From: Nitrosospira multiformis
GTDB lineage: Bacteria; Pseudomonadota; Gammaproteobacteria; Burkholderiales; Nitrosomonadaceae
Length of the DNA stretch: 64,000 nt
Direction of reading: 5' to 3'
Assembly: GCF_900111585.1 (NCBI RefSeq)
Contig: NZ_FOHI01000003.1
Span: forward strand, 124,001-188,000
The translations under genes and the position numbers were made by a program. This document shows positions 1 to 9,633 of this stretch, piece by piece. A model generated the notes under the pieces. The model saw only the letters and a program-made list of their open reading frames with translations, was not told where the DNA came from and did not search any database. Each line of letters begins with the position of its first letter. Positions within the stretch are counted from its first letter, which is position 1.

Positions 1-497
1 CCGGAGCAAAAAATCAACTGCTGGGCGTATTCCATCCCGATCTCGTGGGCATCATCACACGCGTTTTGCATCGCCTGGGCAGCCGTCATGTCATGGTGGT
101 TCATGGCGGCGCCAGCAATCAGGGCGGGCTGGATGAGATCACGATAGCTGGCGAGACGCTGGTAGGGGAACTCAGGCACGGCGAGATCCTTGAATATACC
201 GTCAGGCCGGAAGATTTCGGCATGAAAGCGGCTCCCATTGAAACAATACAAGCGCATGACACCACTCAGTCTGCAGAGATGCTGAGAGCGGTATTGAATA
301 ATCAGCCGGGGCCGCCGCGGGATATCGTATTGCTGAATGCGGGCGCGACGATTTATGTGGCAGGTATCGCAGAGTCGCTCGCGCAGGGTGTAAAAAAAGC
401 GCATGCCGCTATAGAAAGCGGTGCTGCGAGGGAAAAATTGCAGGAGCTGGTGGAATTCTCAAACCGGCAGAACCGCGGTGAGGTTTCTTTTGTTTGA
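1..497 (+). CDS. trpD: Anthranilate phosphoribosyltransferase, C-terminal part (5' end outside window)
   Basis: The frame is open from base 3 to the tga at 495-497, leaving about 164 C-terminal residues. TrpD transfers the phosphoribosyl group of PRPP to anthranilate, the second committed step of tryptophan synthesis in the cytoplasm. The segment with HPDLVGI, then VVHGG and [11 protein letters not shown], is characteristic of the C-terminal half of this nucleoside-PRT fold. The glycine-rich PRPP loop and the true start lie upstream of the window. An in-frame GTG at 45 would give only a fragment. The stop lies 2 bases before the trpC ATG, so the two genes are probably translationally coupled in a trp operon. 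Confidence 0.93.
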   Translation, partial: GAKNQLLGVFHPDLVGIITRVLHRLGSRHVMVVHGGASNQGGLDEITIAGETLVGELRHGEILEYTVRPEDFGMKAAPIETIQAHDTTQSAEMLRAVLNNQPGPPRDIVLLNAGATIYVAGIAESLAQGVKKAHAAIESGAAREKLQELVEFSNRQNRGEVSFV

Positions 498-499
498 TC

Positions 500-1333
500 A
501 TGGCTAATATTCTTCAGGAGATTCTGGCGACAAAGAGACAGGAGATTGCGGCATTGAAAGCGCAGGGTTCTCTTGCCGTGCTTCGTCGCCAGGCAGAGGC
601 GTTACCGCCGCCAAGGGATTTCGTTGGCGCGCTTCGCAAGAAACTTGCCCTGGGATTACCGGCCGTCATTGCGGAAATAAAGAAGGCCAGTCCCAGCAAG
701 GGCGTGTTGCGTGAGCAGTTCGACCCCGCGGCTATCGCTGCGAGCTATGCCCAGCACGGCGCGGCCTGCCTGTCGGTTCTGACAGACCAGCAATATTTTC
801 GTGGCAGCGCGGAATATTTGAAGCAGGCCAGAAGCGCCTGCGATCTGCCGGTCCTGCGCAAGGATTTTATGCTGGACGAATATCAGGTCGTCGAAGCACG
901 GCTCATGGGTGCGGATTGTATCCTCATCATTGTCGCTGCCTTCCGCGATCCTTTCATTTCGACCGGGAGCCACCGGCAGGAGGAAGAAGCGGTAGCGGAA
1001 ATGCGCAAGCTGGAGTTGCTGGCTCATGCGCTCGGGATGGCCGTTCTGGTGGAGGTTCATGATGGTGCGGAACTCGAGCTGGCGCTGGAACTGGCGTCTC
1101 CCCTGATCGGCATCAATAACCGCAACCTGCATACGTTTGAAACCCGCCTGGATACGACCCTGCATCTGCTTGACCGCATTCCGCCAGACCGCATGACCAT
1201 CACCGAAAGCGGGGTACTCACATCTGATGATGTTGCGCTGATGCGCGGGCACGGAGTAGGCATCTTCCTTGTAGGCGAAGCCTTCATGCGTGCTTCTGAT
1301 CCCGGGGCCGAGTTGGCGAGGTTGTTCGGGTAA
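500..1333 (+). CDS. trpC: Indole-3-glycerol phosphate synthase
   Basis: TrpC closes the indole ring of CdRP with loss of CO2 and water. The 277-residue product shows the family signatures in order: [15 protein letters not shown] near residues 55-70 with the catalytic lysine, [25 protein letters not shown] and TESGV. The ATG at 500 is preferred over the TTG at 494, which overlaps the trpD stop. Single-domain IGPS proteins are usually about 255-270 residues. The extra length here lies after strand CILIIVAA, where a charged stretch ([20 protein letters not shown]) sits before the helix [10 protein letters not shown]. This is about 15 residues more than I expect in relatives. All catalytic motifs are intact, so the gene should be functional. 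Confidence 0.96.
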   Translation: MANILQEILATKRQEIAALKAQGSLAVLRRQAEALPPPRDFVGALRKKLALGLPAVIAEIKKASPSKGVLREQFDPAAIAASYAQHGAACLSVLTDQQYFRGSAEYLKQARSACDLPVLRKDFMLDEYQVVEARLMGADCILIIVAAFRDPFISTGSHRQEEEAVAEMRKLELLAHALGMAVLVEVHDGAELELALELASPLIGINNRNLHTFETRLDTTLHLLDRIPPDRMTITESGVLTSDDVALMRGHGVGIFLVGEAFMRASDPGAELARLFG

Positions 1334-1580
1334 TTCATCAATCATCCGGGTTGCATTCAACCCACCGGGTTCCGAAGGTTCCCCTGCTTTGTTGCAAAAA
1401 AGCAACACATATCCTTATCCAGTTCCCAAACTCTCTTTATTTCCTTGCTAGGCGTTGTTACGTTAGGCACAATCTCTCAACCCTCTCATTTTCGGGAGGT
1501 CCAGGCAGCGGGAATAAACTCCCACCGAAATAGGGTCGGTGCGAGGCCCCACCGTTTCAACTTTAAAGGAGATTTTCCAC

Positions 1581-2858
1581 ATGAAAAAGAAACTGATTGC
1601 GCTGGCCGTTGCCGGTGCACTCGCGGCCCCGGTGGTTGCATCCGCTCAGGGGACAAACGTTACGCTTTTTGGTCGGGCACAAGCTGAATACAGTCTGGTT
1701 GATTTCGCTGGCCAGCCTAGCCAGGGGGCACTCCAGGACAATTCCCGCTCTTCCCGCTGGGGTCTGCAGGTTACAGAAGATCTGGGCAATGGCCTGAAAG
1801 CAAATGCCCGCCTCGAATTCGGACTTAACACCGGCTCCGGTTCCGCCACCACACCTCGTGAGCAGTGGGTCGGGCTGTCTCACAGCCATTGGGGCGATAT
1901 CAGGTTTGGCCGTCTCCAGTCCCCCTTCAAGGATTTTGCCGGGGGTATGACAATCGATCCGTTCGCCTACACCACCCTGCAAGCGAATGGCGCCGGCGGT
2001 ACCATGTCTGGTGCAGCTAACGGCATGGGCTCTGGTGCGAATACTTTCGTCAACAGCGCCATCCGTTATGACTCCGCAAGCATCGAAGGATTCACCTTCT
2101 CGGGTCTCTTGATGCCGGGTGATGCCAATTCTCTCAATCCTCTCCAGAACGGCAGCATCGTTTCCGGCTTCCTTCCTGGTGGCCTCGGCAGCAATGGCAA
2201 TACTGGCGGGCGCAACGGCGAATTTGATGGACAGGCAGCGGCCAAGTACCATGCGGATTTCATGGGCATGGGCCTCGATATCTTCGGCGGTTATTCGCGG
2301 GATAATGCCAACGGCATCCAGAAAAGCCTCGGCCTCAGAACAGAAGAAATATGGCGTGTCGGTGCTTCCTGGGCTTGGGAAAATTTCAAGCTGAGCGGCC
2401 AGTATGAAGATGTCAACAACGCGATTGGGGCCGCCACATGTAGCACTGCCGCGTCCCTGACGGCAAATCCGCTCGATTCCGGACTGGTTTCCGGTCAGTG
2501 CAACTCCGCCATGAACTGGGGTGGAGACGGCAATCTCTGGTTTGCCAGCGCCCAATACAGATTGGGCAACACCACGCTGGTGGCGCAGGGCGGTATGACC
2601 AAGGCCCATGCTGGCGGCGTCAACAGTGCGGCGGCACGCAAGGCCGACAGCTTTACCGTCGGTGCGATTCACAATCTGAGCAAGCGTACCAGCCTGTTCG
2701 GTGGTTATCAGCATGTATACGTAACCAACCCGAATGCCGCTGCGGTAAATGACCTGATTACCGCTCCCGGCGCAACGGCGAACTACACCGCACCCAGCTA
2801 TGTAGCTCCCGGCAGCAACCGGAGTACCTTCACGATCGGTCTTCGCCACAATTTCTGA
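1581..2858 (+). CDS. Outer-membrane trimeric porin (Gram-negative porin, OmpC-like family)
   Basis: This is a general-diffusion beta-barrel porin of 425 residues. The start at 1581 follows a good AAGGAG site at 1566-1571 and begins a clear signal peptide (MKKKLIALAVAGALAAPVVASA, cleavage before Q). An upstream in-frame start at 1539 would bury the signal peptide. The mature part opens with VTLFGRAQAEY and contains amphipathic strands such as WGLQVTEDLG and RFGRLQSP. It ends in TFTIGLRHNF, with the C-terminal phenylalanine recognised by the BAM complex. Two cysteines around residues 300-325 could form a loop disulfide. The gene is monocistronic: about 250 bases of leader precede it and a strong terminator follows. 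Solute specificity cannot be read from the sequence. Confidence 0.93.
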   Translation: MKKKLIALAVAGALAAPVVASAQGTNVTLFGRAQAEYSLVDFAGQPSQGALQDNSRSSRWGLQVTEDLGNGLKANARLEFGLNTGSGSATTPREQWVGLSHSHWGDIRFGRLQSPFKDFAGGMTIDPFAYTTLQANGAGGTMSGAANGMGSGANTFVNSAIRYDSASIEGFTFSGLLMPGDANSLNPLQNGSIVSGFLPGGLGSNGNTGGRNGEFDGQAAAKYHADFMGMGLDIFGGYSRDNANGIQKSLGLRTEEIWRVGASWAWENFKLSGQYEDVNNAIGAATCSTAASLTANPLDSGLVSGQCNSAMNWGGDGNLWFASAQYRLGNTTLVAQGGMTKAHAGGVNSAAARKADSFTVGAIHNLSKRTSLFGGYQHVYVTNPNAAAVNDLITAPGATANYTAPSYVAPGSNRSTFTIGLRHNF

Positions 2859-2879
2859 TTGTTGTTCAACAGAAAGAAA

Positions 2880-2904
2880 GGGGCGCCTCGGCGCCCCTTT
2901 TTTT
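2880..2904 (+). terminator. Rho-independent terminator of the porin gene
   Basis: GGGGCGC (2880-2886) pairs perfectly with GCGCCCC (2891-2897) around a CTCG loop and is followed by seven T residues. It lies 21 bases after the porin stop and is the clearest intrinsic terminator in the window. Confidence 0.92.
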
Positions 2905-3377
2905 CCGTCTTCGATTAAATGTCAATTGCATTGAACCGCGATTTCTGACGAGCCCGCTTGACGAGTCACCGAGCAGCCTTGTCGGGCCAAATTATGTTCT
3001 CTGTGTAGTTTAACCCTGGATGAGTTGTGAGTTTAGTTTGGGAAATATACGTGTTAACATGCTTACAGGACAAAACGTTACAGTAATTCGGTCAAGAAGA
3101 ATGACAAATAACTGTCGGATCGAGAAACAGGATGAAAGCAGTAGAAGGAAAGTAGAAGGGAAAGTATAGGTAGTTTCAGCAAGGCTTATCGCCTGATTGC
3201 CATATTCCGAGTGGCGAACCTAGATCATTTTTTTGAGGTTTCGCAAAAACGAACCAGCATTGAAGTGTCCCGATGCAACTTCAGACAACTTCAGCATCTG
3301 CAAAACAACAGGAAGAAATCAGGTGATCCCAACCTGACATTAATAAAGTTTACGGAAGTTTTTTGGAGGATTTATAC
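2905..3377. other. Intergenic region between porin terminator and hpnH
   Basis: These 473 bases carry no convincing gene. The only open frame (from 3211) has no ribosome site and no recognisable protein. The region must hold the hpnH promoter, but I found no hexamer pair with good spacing. The hpnH ribosome-binding site GGAGGA is at 3365-3370. Confidence 0.6.
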
Positions 3378-4487
3378 ATGGGAGTTCCTTTACGTCAACA
3401 GATAGCTGTCGGCACTTATCTGCTCAAGCAAAAGTTGGGAGGAGTAAAAAAATATCCTATGGTCTTGATGCTGGAGCCCCTGTTCCGGTGTAATTTGGCC
3501 TGTGCCGGCTGCGGTAAGATCGATTATCCCGATCACATCCTGGACAAGCGGATGTCGTATGAGGAATGCATGCAGGCGGTCGATGAGTGTGGAGCCCCCA
3601 TGGTTTCCATCCCCGGCGGGGAGCCGCTGATACATAAGGAAATGCCGGAGATTGTCAGAGGCATCATTGCGCGCAGGAAATATGTTTACCTGTGTACCAA
3701 TGCGCTTTTGTTAAAAAAGAAGATTGACGACTATACCCCTTCGCCTTATTTGACCTTTTCCATCCATCTGGATGGCCTGAAGGAAAGGCATGACGCCTCT
3801 GTCTGTCAGGACGGGGTGTTCGACCGCGCGGTTGAGGCTATAAAACTGGCGGTTGCAAAGGGATTCAGGGTTACCGTCAATTGCACCCTGTTCCAGGGTG
3901 AAACACCGGAAGATGTTGCGGAGTTCCTCGACTATGCGATGGAGCTGGGGGTGGAGGGTGCGACGATCGCGCCTGGGTTCAGTTATGAGCGCGCTCCCAG
4001 GCAGGATATCTTCATTAAGGGGAAGGATACCAAGAATCTCTTCAGGGATATTTTCAAGATAGGCAAGACCCGTAAATGGAAACTGAATCACTCGTCGCTT
4101 TATCTCGATTTTCTCGCGGGCAACCAGAACTATCAGTGCACGCCCTGGGGTAATCCGACACGCAACATTTTCGGTTGGCAAAAGCCTTGCTATCTGCTTC
4201 CGGATGAAGGGTATGCATCCAGTTTTCAGGAGTTGCTGGATGATACTCCGTGGGATAAATATGGCAACAGCAGCAACCCGAAGTGTGCTCAATGTATGGC
4301 GCATTGCGGCTATGAAGCCACAGCCGTGGAAGATATGCTGCAGCATCCGCTGAAAGGGCTGATCACCTCCATCAGGGGGCCGAAAACAACGGGACCGATG
4401 GTGGCGGAGCCTACACCGAAATGGGCGCGAGAGGAGTTGAAAACCCCGGCGACGCTTGCGGGAATTCCGGTCAAGATAGAGCGATAG
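3378..4487 (+). CDS. hpnH: Adenosyl-hopene transferase HpnH (radical SAM)
   Basis: HpnH is a cytoplasmic radical-SAM enzyme that joins a 5'-deoxyadenosyl radical to diploptene to give adenosylhopane, the first step in making C35 hopanoids. The 369-residue product carries the cluster motif CNLACAGC (C38, C42, C45) after LMLEPLFRC, and PGGEPL in the SAM-binding region. Later cysteines (CTPWGN, CYLLPDEGY, CAQCMAHC) are also typical of HpnH. The ATG at 3378 follows GGAGGA with 7-base spacing. An in-frame TTG at 3363 lies upstream of that site and is rejected. It is the first gene of the hopanoid block in this window and is followed by a 330-base gap, so it may be transcribed on its own. Confidence 0.95.
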   Translation: MGVPLRQQIAVGTYLLKQKLGGVKKYPMVLMLEPLFRCNLACAGCGKIDYPDHILDKRMSYEECMQAVDECGAPMVSIPGGEPLIHKEMPEIVRGIIARRKYVYLCTNALLLKKKIDDYTPSPYLTFSIHLDGLKERHDASVCQDGVFDRAVEAIKLAVAKGFRVTVNCTLFQGETPEDVAEFLDYAMELGVEGATIAPGFSYERAPRQDIFIKGKDTKNLFRDIFKIGKTRKWKLNHSSLYLDFLAGNQNYQCTPWGNPTRNIFGWQKPCYLLPDEGYASSFQELLDDTPWDKYGNSSNPKCAQCMAHCGYEATAVEDMLQHPLKGLITSIRGPKTTGPMVAEPTPKWAREELKTPATLAGIPVKIER

Positions 4488-4817
4488 CATTGCCCGTTGC
4501 CGAAACGGCGACACTGCGTGTAGCCGGCAGCAAAATCAATGCGCGCTGGTTTAGCCGAGACAACTCTACCGGAAGCGGGTCCGATCGAATGGCAGGACCT
4601 GTCAGTTCTGCCAAATACTCAGACGCCAGCGGCAAAAGGCTAAAGGGGTTGGGGATGTAATCATAGAAGCATCACGATGGGATGTCTGATTTCCGAAGTG
4701 TAGAAACTATTGGCCACTCGATGTAGAACCCTCATGGCCGGATATCGCAACGAATATTGCTGGATGCGACGCCCTGTCAAGACATGGGCATGAAAAAACT
4801 GCTATAAGATTATCAAC
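4488..4817. other. Intergenic region between hpnH and hpnM
   Basis: About 330 bases with no supported gene. An open frame that begins inside hpnH (4421-4660) is a shadow with no family resemblance. I see no terminator-like hairpin with a T tract, and no clear promoter. Confidence 0.5.
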
Positions 4818-5447
4818 ATGAAGATCCTGAGTGCACTGAAGTCACTGCTGCAACTTCAAATAATTACCCTGATGCTTCTGGCTGCATCTTCCTCCTGGGC
4901 CGAAACGCAGGGATCGGGAACACCGGAGCAAGTCGTCGAACAGTTGCAGGAAGCACTCATCAAGGCGATGCGTGAGGGCCCGGAACTCGGCTACGGGGGG
5001 CGCTACGAATTGCTGGCCCCTATCATCAATCAGAGCCATGATCTTGACTTCATTGCGCGTACCTCGCTGGGAGCAAACTGGACGCAATTGAGTGCTGAAC
5101 AGCAGCGAACCTTTACAGATACTTTCCGCAAGCTCAGCATAGCTACTTACGCAAGTCAGTTCAAGGAATACGACGGCGAGCGGTTTGAATTTCTCGAGCG
5201 TCAATCCATGCCCCGGGAGCAGGTAATGATACGCAGCAAATTGATTCAAGCTAACGGCGAACCGGTGCGGTTCGACTATATACTGCGGCAAGGAAAGGAC
5301 GGTTGGCGTATCGTGAATATTCTGGCGGACGGTGTCAGTGATCTGGCGTTAAAGCGTGTCGAGTATCGTGCTATTCTTCAGCGCGATGGCTTTCCAAAGC
5401 TCGTCGACATGCTCAAGCAGAAGATCGAGCAGGCAGGAAAAGACTGA
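4818..5447 (+). CDS. hpnM: Hopanoid-associated MlaC-family periplasmic protein HpnM
   Basis: The 209-residue protein starts with a signal peptide (MKILSALKSLLQLQIITLMLLAASSSWA) and continues as an MlaC/Ttg2D-type domain: helices LLAPIINQSHDLDFIARTSLG and NWTQLSAEQQRTFTDTF, then the curved sheet with YDGERFEFLE, VMIRSKLIQ, VRFDYILR and WRIVNILADGVS. MlaC proteins carry lipids across the periplasm. The version in hopanoid loci is called HpnM and is thought to take part in hopanoid movement. The context supports this, because the hopanoid-specific RND protein HpnN follows and an MlaA homologue comes next. The assignment to HpnM rather than a housekeeping MlaC rests on this context. No MlaFEDB ABC-transporter genes are nearby. 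Confidence 0.87.
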   Translation: MKILSALKSLLQLQIITLMLLAASSSWAETQGSGTPEQVVEQLQEALIKAMREGPELGYGGRYELLAPIINQSHDLDFIARTSLGANWTQLSAEQQRTFTDTFRKLSIATYASQFKEYDGERFEFLERQSMPREQVMIRSKLIQANGEPVRFDYILRQGKDGWRIVNILADGVSDLALKRVEYRAILQRDGFPKLVDMLKQKIEQAGKD

Positions 5448-5620
5448 ACACTGCAAATCTGACGACAAATCTTGGGCCAACTTTTCCCATCAACCCTTGT
5501 CTCGCCGGACTTCGAGTCCGTGCCCACTTCATCCGGAATAAAATCGGTGACATCCAGAGAACTGCATGGGCAAAAGGGGGCGGTTTTGTAATAAGGGGCA
5601 GAAACCTTCGGACCAAACCT

Positions 5621-5717
5621 TGATCGTCATTTCCGTGAAGGCGGAAATCCATCGATTTATAATATTAATATTATTGGATTGAAAAAACCGGATACCCCCT
5701 TTCGCGGGTATGACGGC
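5621..5717. repeat. Pair of inverted REP-like hairpin elements in the hpnM-hpnN gap
   Basis: The first element contains ATTTCCG (5629-5635) and CGGAAAT (5642-5648) around a 6-base loop. The second contains ATACCC (5692-5697) and GGGTAT (5706-5711). Read on opposite strands, the two share the pattern CGTCAT..CCG.GAA.G.GG...ATCC, so they are diverged copies facing each other. Between them lies an AT-rich palindromic core (AATATTAATATT). The pattern recalls the ATTCCC-N8-GGGAAT type of intergenic repeat known from Neisseria and other betaproteobacteria. The 420-base gap 5448-5867 holds no gene; short frames across it are translations of the repeat. Confidence 0.7.
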
Positions 5718-5867
5718 ATCTTGATGGACCCGAGGAAAAACCGCTACTTCAGGTTTCCCTTTTTGCATTCTGTCTTGCCAACGACCCGGGATTCTTTTTT
5801 ACCTCGTTGCTAACCCCCGAAACTATCCTCTGAGCACGGATCGATTCTCCGACATTGCTTCCCCAGC

Positions 5868-8540
5868 ATGACCACAACAAACAACGACTCGGAAAGCCGC
5901 ATCTACCGTATTTTTGCAGCTTGGGCCACTGTTTGCTATCGCCATAGCGCCTGGGTTCTTTTTACAGCACTGCTGATTTCCGCAGGATGCAGCGTCTACG
6001 TCTGGCGCAATCTCGGCATGAATACCGACACAACCGACATGCTCTCCAAGGATCTGCCGTTTCGTGTCAACATAACCCACTACAACAAGACATTTCCGCA
6101 GGATGTCGACACGCTTCTGGTAGTGCTGGAAGCACCGACGCCTGAACAGGTCCATCAGGCAACCGAACGCCTTGCCGCACGCCTGAAAAAAGACACTTTC
6201 AATTTCGAGGATGTCTATCCACCGACAGCAGGCGATTTCTTCACGCGCAATGGCCTGCTCTACGAAAGCGTTCCGGAACTGCAGCAGATAACCGATCGTG
6301 TGGCTGCTGCGCAGCCGTTAATGGCCCATATCGCCAGAAATCCTACGCTCGCGGCTTTCGTCGATGTGCTGACGGGCGCGATAGAGGAATTGCAGAAGGG
6401 CCGCGCCATGGAGCTCAGTCCGGTGCTTGGCGCAGTGAGCGCCACGGTGGGAGCGAGACTGGAAGGAGCGCCGCGTGCGTTGTCGTGGCAAGCCCTCTTC
6501 AGCGGCGAATCGCAAAAAAGCAAATACCAGGAACTGATCATAGCCAAGCCGAAGCTCAATTATGATCAGATGTTTCCCGGAGAGCAGGCCATCAAGGCGC
6601 TATCCGCTGCGGCAGGCGATGCCGGAATTACGGAGGATGGAGCAGTCCGCCTGCGTATTACCGGGGAAGTGGCGTTATCGCATGACGAACTGAGCAGTTC
6701 GCTGCTCGGCATGCAATATGCAGGAATAATCACCTTCATCCTGGTTGTCGTGGTTCTTTATTTTGCGATGCGAGCGACCGGACTGATCATCAATGTCCTG
6801 GTCTGTCTCGCCATGGGTCTGGTTCTTACGGCGACATTTGCTACAGCCGTGGTGGGTCATGTCAACCTGATCTCCATTGCGTTTGCCGTGTTATACATTG
6901 GTCTGGGTGCCGACTTTGCAATCCACTTTCTGCTGCGTTATCGCGAAGTTCTGGAAAGCGGCAACCCATCTACCGAGGCCCTGCATGTTTCAGGCGGGGA
7001 TGCAGGTGCTGCCCTTACCGCCTGTACAATCACAAACGCGATCGGCTTCTACGCGTTCATCCCTACGGATTACAGCGGCGTGGCGGAACTGGGCCTCATC
7101 TCCGGCACCGGCATGATTATCAGCCTTCTGGTAACCCTTACAATTGCACCAGCCCTGCTGCGCTACCTTCCGAAACGACAGCAAGCCGTGCCAGATACCC
7201 CTCCGAAAGCTTCGGTTGGCAAAGCGCTGGAGTTGTCCCTCAAATGGCACCGGGTAACCTATGCCCTCACGTTTGCCGCTTCAGTTGGCGCCCTTTTTTT
7301 GCTGCCTCAGGTACGGTTTGACTACAATCTCCTGAATCTGCAGGATCAGAAAGGCAAAGCGATACAGGCTTTTCGTGAACTCCTTGCGCAACCCGATCTT
7401 TCACCCTGGCATTCCATTGTCCTCGCAAAAGATCGGCAGGAAGCAGGACGCCTGGCGCTCGCGTTGAGCGAGCTTCCTGAAGTGGATAAGGTGGTCAGTC
7501 TCCTCGACTTCGTACCGGCGGATCAGGAAGAAAAGCTGCAACTCATCGAGGAAATGGCGTTGACCGTGGGACCGATCGAGGGGGTGGGGCAGGATCGCCG
7601 CGTGGACAGTTCCATCCAGAAACAGCGCGAGGCGCTCGCCGCATTGACCGCCGCACTGGATAGTTTTATTGCCGCCCGCCCGGAGCATGCGGCAGTTCCG
7701 GCCGCACGTAAGCTTAGGTCATCCCTGAGTTCTCTGTTTGAACAGCTTGATACAGCCAGTCCTGCCGACCAGGTCGCCTTGTTGCGGTCCCTGGAGGGAG
7801 ATCTGCTGGTTACGTTGCCTGCGGCGCTGGAGAACCTGCGTACAGCGACGGAAGCCAACCTGTTTGGCGAGCAGGATCTGCCGGCATCGTTGAGCAGCCG
7901 CTGGCATGCCCAGTCAGGCGAATATCGCCTGGCAATTTATCCATCGGAAGACCTGAACGACAACGATGCATTGCGGCGCTTCGTGCGAAGCGTGCAGAAA
8001 GTGGCGCCCGAGGTGACGGGAGCGCCAGTGGTGACCCTTGAAGCAGGCGAGGCGGTAGTGCACGCATTCGTACAGGCATTTTTGCTTGCGCTCGTTGGAA
8101 TTATCGTCGCCCTGCTGGTGTTGTTGCGCAGTGTAAAGTACATGCTGCTGGTCCTGCTCCCGCTGTTGCTGTCCAGCCTGTTCACCGCTGCGTTCACAGT
8201 CCTGCTGGATGTTCCGTTCAACTTTGCCAATATCATTGCTCTCCCGCTTTTGCTTGGCCTGGGGATCGATAGCAGCCTGCATATGGTGCACCGCAGTCTG
8301 AATAATGAACTGGTAAGCGAGATCCTGATCCATACCAGCACTGCGCGGGCGATTTTTTACAGCGCGCTGACTGCGCTGGTGGATTTCGCAAGCCTGATGT
8401 TCTCGTCGCACAGAGGCACTGCGAGTATGGGAATAATGCTTACCGTGGGGCTGGCTTTTACGCTTATCTGTACGCTGGTGATACTGCCCGCATTGCTGCG
8501 CGCGACCCCCAAAGGGGCAAAGGCTCAATTTGTGCGTTAG
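5868..8540 (+). CDS. hpnN: Hopanoid-associated RND (MMPL-type) transporter HpnN
   Basis: This 890-residue inner-membrane protein has RND/MMPL architecture: an N-terminal transmembrane helix (HSAWVLFTALLISAGCSVYV), a large periplasmic domain, a helix bundle from about residue 280 (GIITFILVVVVLYFAMRATG, then GLGADFAIHFLLRY), a second periplasmic domain and a second bundle near 730-880 (ALVGIIVALLVLLR, then GLGIDSSLHMVHR). The paired GLGxDxxxH motifs are typical of the sterol-sensing-like halves. HpnN moves hopanoids from the inner to the outer membrane in species where it has been studied. The ATG at 5868 gives a normal cytoplasmic N-terminus. It sits between hpnM and mlaA, which supports a role in lipid export. 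Confidence 0.93.
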   Translation: MTTTNNDSESRIYRIFAAWATVCYRHSAWVLFTALLISAGCSVYVWRNLGMNTDTTDMLSKDLPFRVNITHYNKTFPQDVDTLLVVLEAPTPEQVHQATERLAARLKKDTFNFEDVYPPTAGDFFTRNGLLYESVPELQQITDRVAAAQPLMAHIARNPTLAAFVDVLTGAIEELQKGRAMELSPVLGAVSATVGARLEGAPRALSWQALFSGESQKSKYQELIIAKPKLNYDQMFPGEQAIKALSAAAGDAGITEDGAVRLRITGEVALSHDELSSSLLGMQYAGIITFILVVVVLYFAMRATGLIINVLVCLAMGLVLTATFATAVVGHVNLISIAFAVLYIGLGADFAIHFLLRYREVLESGNPSTEALHVSGGDAGAALTACTITNAIGFYAFIPTDYSGVAELGLISGTGMIISLLVTLTIAPALLRYLPKRQQAVPDTPPKASVGKALELSLKWHRVTYALTFAASVGALFLLPQVRFDYNLLNLQDQKGKAIQAFRELLAQPDLSPWHSIVLAKDRQEAGRLALALSELPEVDKVVSLLDFVPADQEEKLQLIEEMALTVGPIEGVGQDRRVDSSIQKQREALAALTAALDSFIAARPEHAAVPAARKLRSSLSSLFEQLDTASPADQVALLRSLEGDLLVTLPAALENLRTATEANLFGEQDLPASLSSRWHAQSGEYRLAIYPSEDLNDNDALRRFVRSVQKVAPEVTGAPVVTLEAGEAVVHAFVQAFLLALVGIIVALLVLLRSVKYMLLVLLPLLLSSLFTAAFTVLLDVPFNFANIIALPLLLGLGIDSSLHMVHRSLNNELVSEILIHTSTARAIFYSALTALVDFASLMFSSHRGTASMGIMLTVGLAFTLICTLVILPALLRATPKGAKAQFVR

Positions 8541-8657
8541 TCCGGCAATAATTGTATACTTCGCACCTGTAGCGGTTTGTGGGCATCGCCCTTCCATGCG
8601 GATTCTGATGAACAGATTAACAGGGACATAGCCTTCCCTTTACGGATGGTAGCAAAT

Positions 8658-9428
8658 ATGCGAACTTCCTTCCTGTTGTTGGCATGCATATCACTGTTTA
8701 CCGGTTGCGTGACGCCGCATAAGAACGATGCGAGTATCGATACGATCGATCCGAATGAAAGAGCCAATCGACAGTTTTACAATTTTACCGACAAGGTGGA
8801 CCGCGCCGTTCTGGCGCCGGTTGCGGATGCCTATATAAAGCATGTGCCCGACCCCCTGCAGCGTTCGATCGGCAATTTCTACGACAACCTTGCATATCCC
8901 AATGTTATTCTTAATGATTTCCTGCAAGGTAAAGTACGGCAGGGATTCCAGGACACCCTTCGTTTTGCAGTCAACTCGACCATTGGTCTGGGTGGGCTCT
9001 TCGACATGGCAGGCCCCATGGGGTTGCCACAGCATGATGAAGATTTCGGGCAGACACTCGGCGTCTGGGGCGTTGATACCGGCTCCTACCTTTTTGTCCC
9101 TCTGATCGGCCCCAGCAGCTATCGCGATGCACCCGGTATTCCTGTGAGCGTTTTCAGCAACCTTTTGTTTTATGCGGGTACTGTCGCCAGCAGCGCAGTT
9201 GTAGCTCCAATCACGGTTTTAAGTATCATCGACAGGCGGGCGCGGTTGTCCGGTCCCATGCGTATTCGGGACCAGGCCGCGCTAGATCCTTATCTTTTTG
9301 TTCGCGAAGGTTTTTTACAGCAGCGCAAGCATTTGATCTATGATGGCGACCCGCCGCCCGAGAGCCTGGACGAATTCGCAGATGAGGGTTTCGTGCAGAA
9401 CGAGGCGACGTCCGAGCCATTGCGATGA
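8658..9428 (+). CDS. mlaA: MlaA/VacJ-family outer-membrane lipoprotein
   Basis: MlaA is an outer-membrane lipoprotein that removes lipids from, or passes them to, the outer leaflet together with MlaC. Beginning at 8658, the 256-residue product has a lipoprotein signal (MRTSFLLLACISLFTGC, lipobox FTGC) followed by the family signatures DPNERANRQFYNF, IGNFYDNLAYPN, DFLQGK, DFGQTLGVWGVDTGSYL and PLIGPSSYRDAPG. The frame is open upstream to 8577, but only the start at 8658, or the ATG at 8646 four codons earlier, places the signal peptide at the N-terminus. The location between hpnN and shc suggests it serves hopanoid transport, possibly with HpnM. That pairing is inference. Confidence 0.92.
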   Translation: MRTSFLLLACISLFTGCVTPHKNDASIDTIDPNERANRQFYNFTDKVDRAVLAPVADAYIKHVPDPLQRSIGNFYDNLAYPNVILNDFLQGKVRQGFQDTLRFAVNSTIGLGGLFDMAGPMGLPQHDEDFGQTLGVWGVDTGSYLFVPLIGPSSYRDAPGIPVSVFSNLLFYAGTVASSAVVAPITVLSIIDRRARLSGPMRIRDQAALDPYLFVREGFLQQRKHLIYDGDPPPESLDEFADEGFVQNEATSEPLR

Positions 9429-9633
9429 GATTTTAATCAAATCTCAACTGCTGCTTCCATACTCGTCCAGCGGGCGCCGCATCTGCCATAAACATCCTTG
9501 CATGAATCTCGACGATGTACGATTCCGGGGCCGAATCGAGTAAAATCATGCTTTTAATAGTTTTTATGGCTGCACTCACACCCCTGCGATGTGTTCTTCC
9601 CTGAAACTTTAAAGAGGCGCTAGGTAAAAATAC

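Noticed and set aside
1563-2849. 428-residue open frame on the minus strand opposite the porin
   Set aside because: It is the shadow of a GC-biased gene; the plus strand has a signal peptide, barrel pattern and ribosome site, while the minus frame resembles nothing.
3211-3405. 64-residue frame upstream of hpnH
   Set aside because: No ribosome site, runs into the hpnH start, and has no recognisable protein features.
4421-4660. 79-residue frame overlapping the end of hpnH
   Set aside because: Starts inside hpnH without a ribosome site, with low-complexity composition.
5413-5768. Short minus-strand frames in the hpnM-hpnN gap
   Set aside because: Their sequences are translations of the REP-like repeat and have no start signals.
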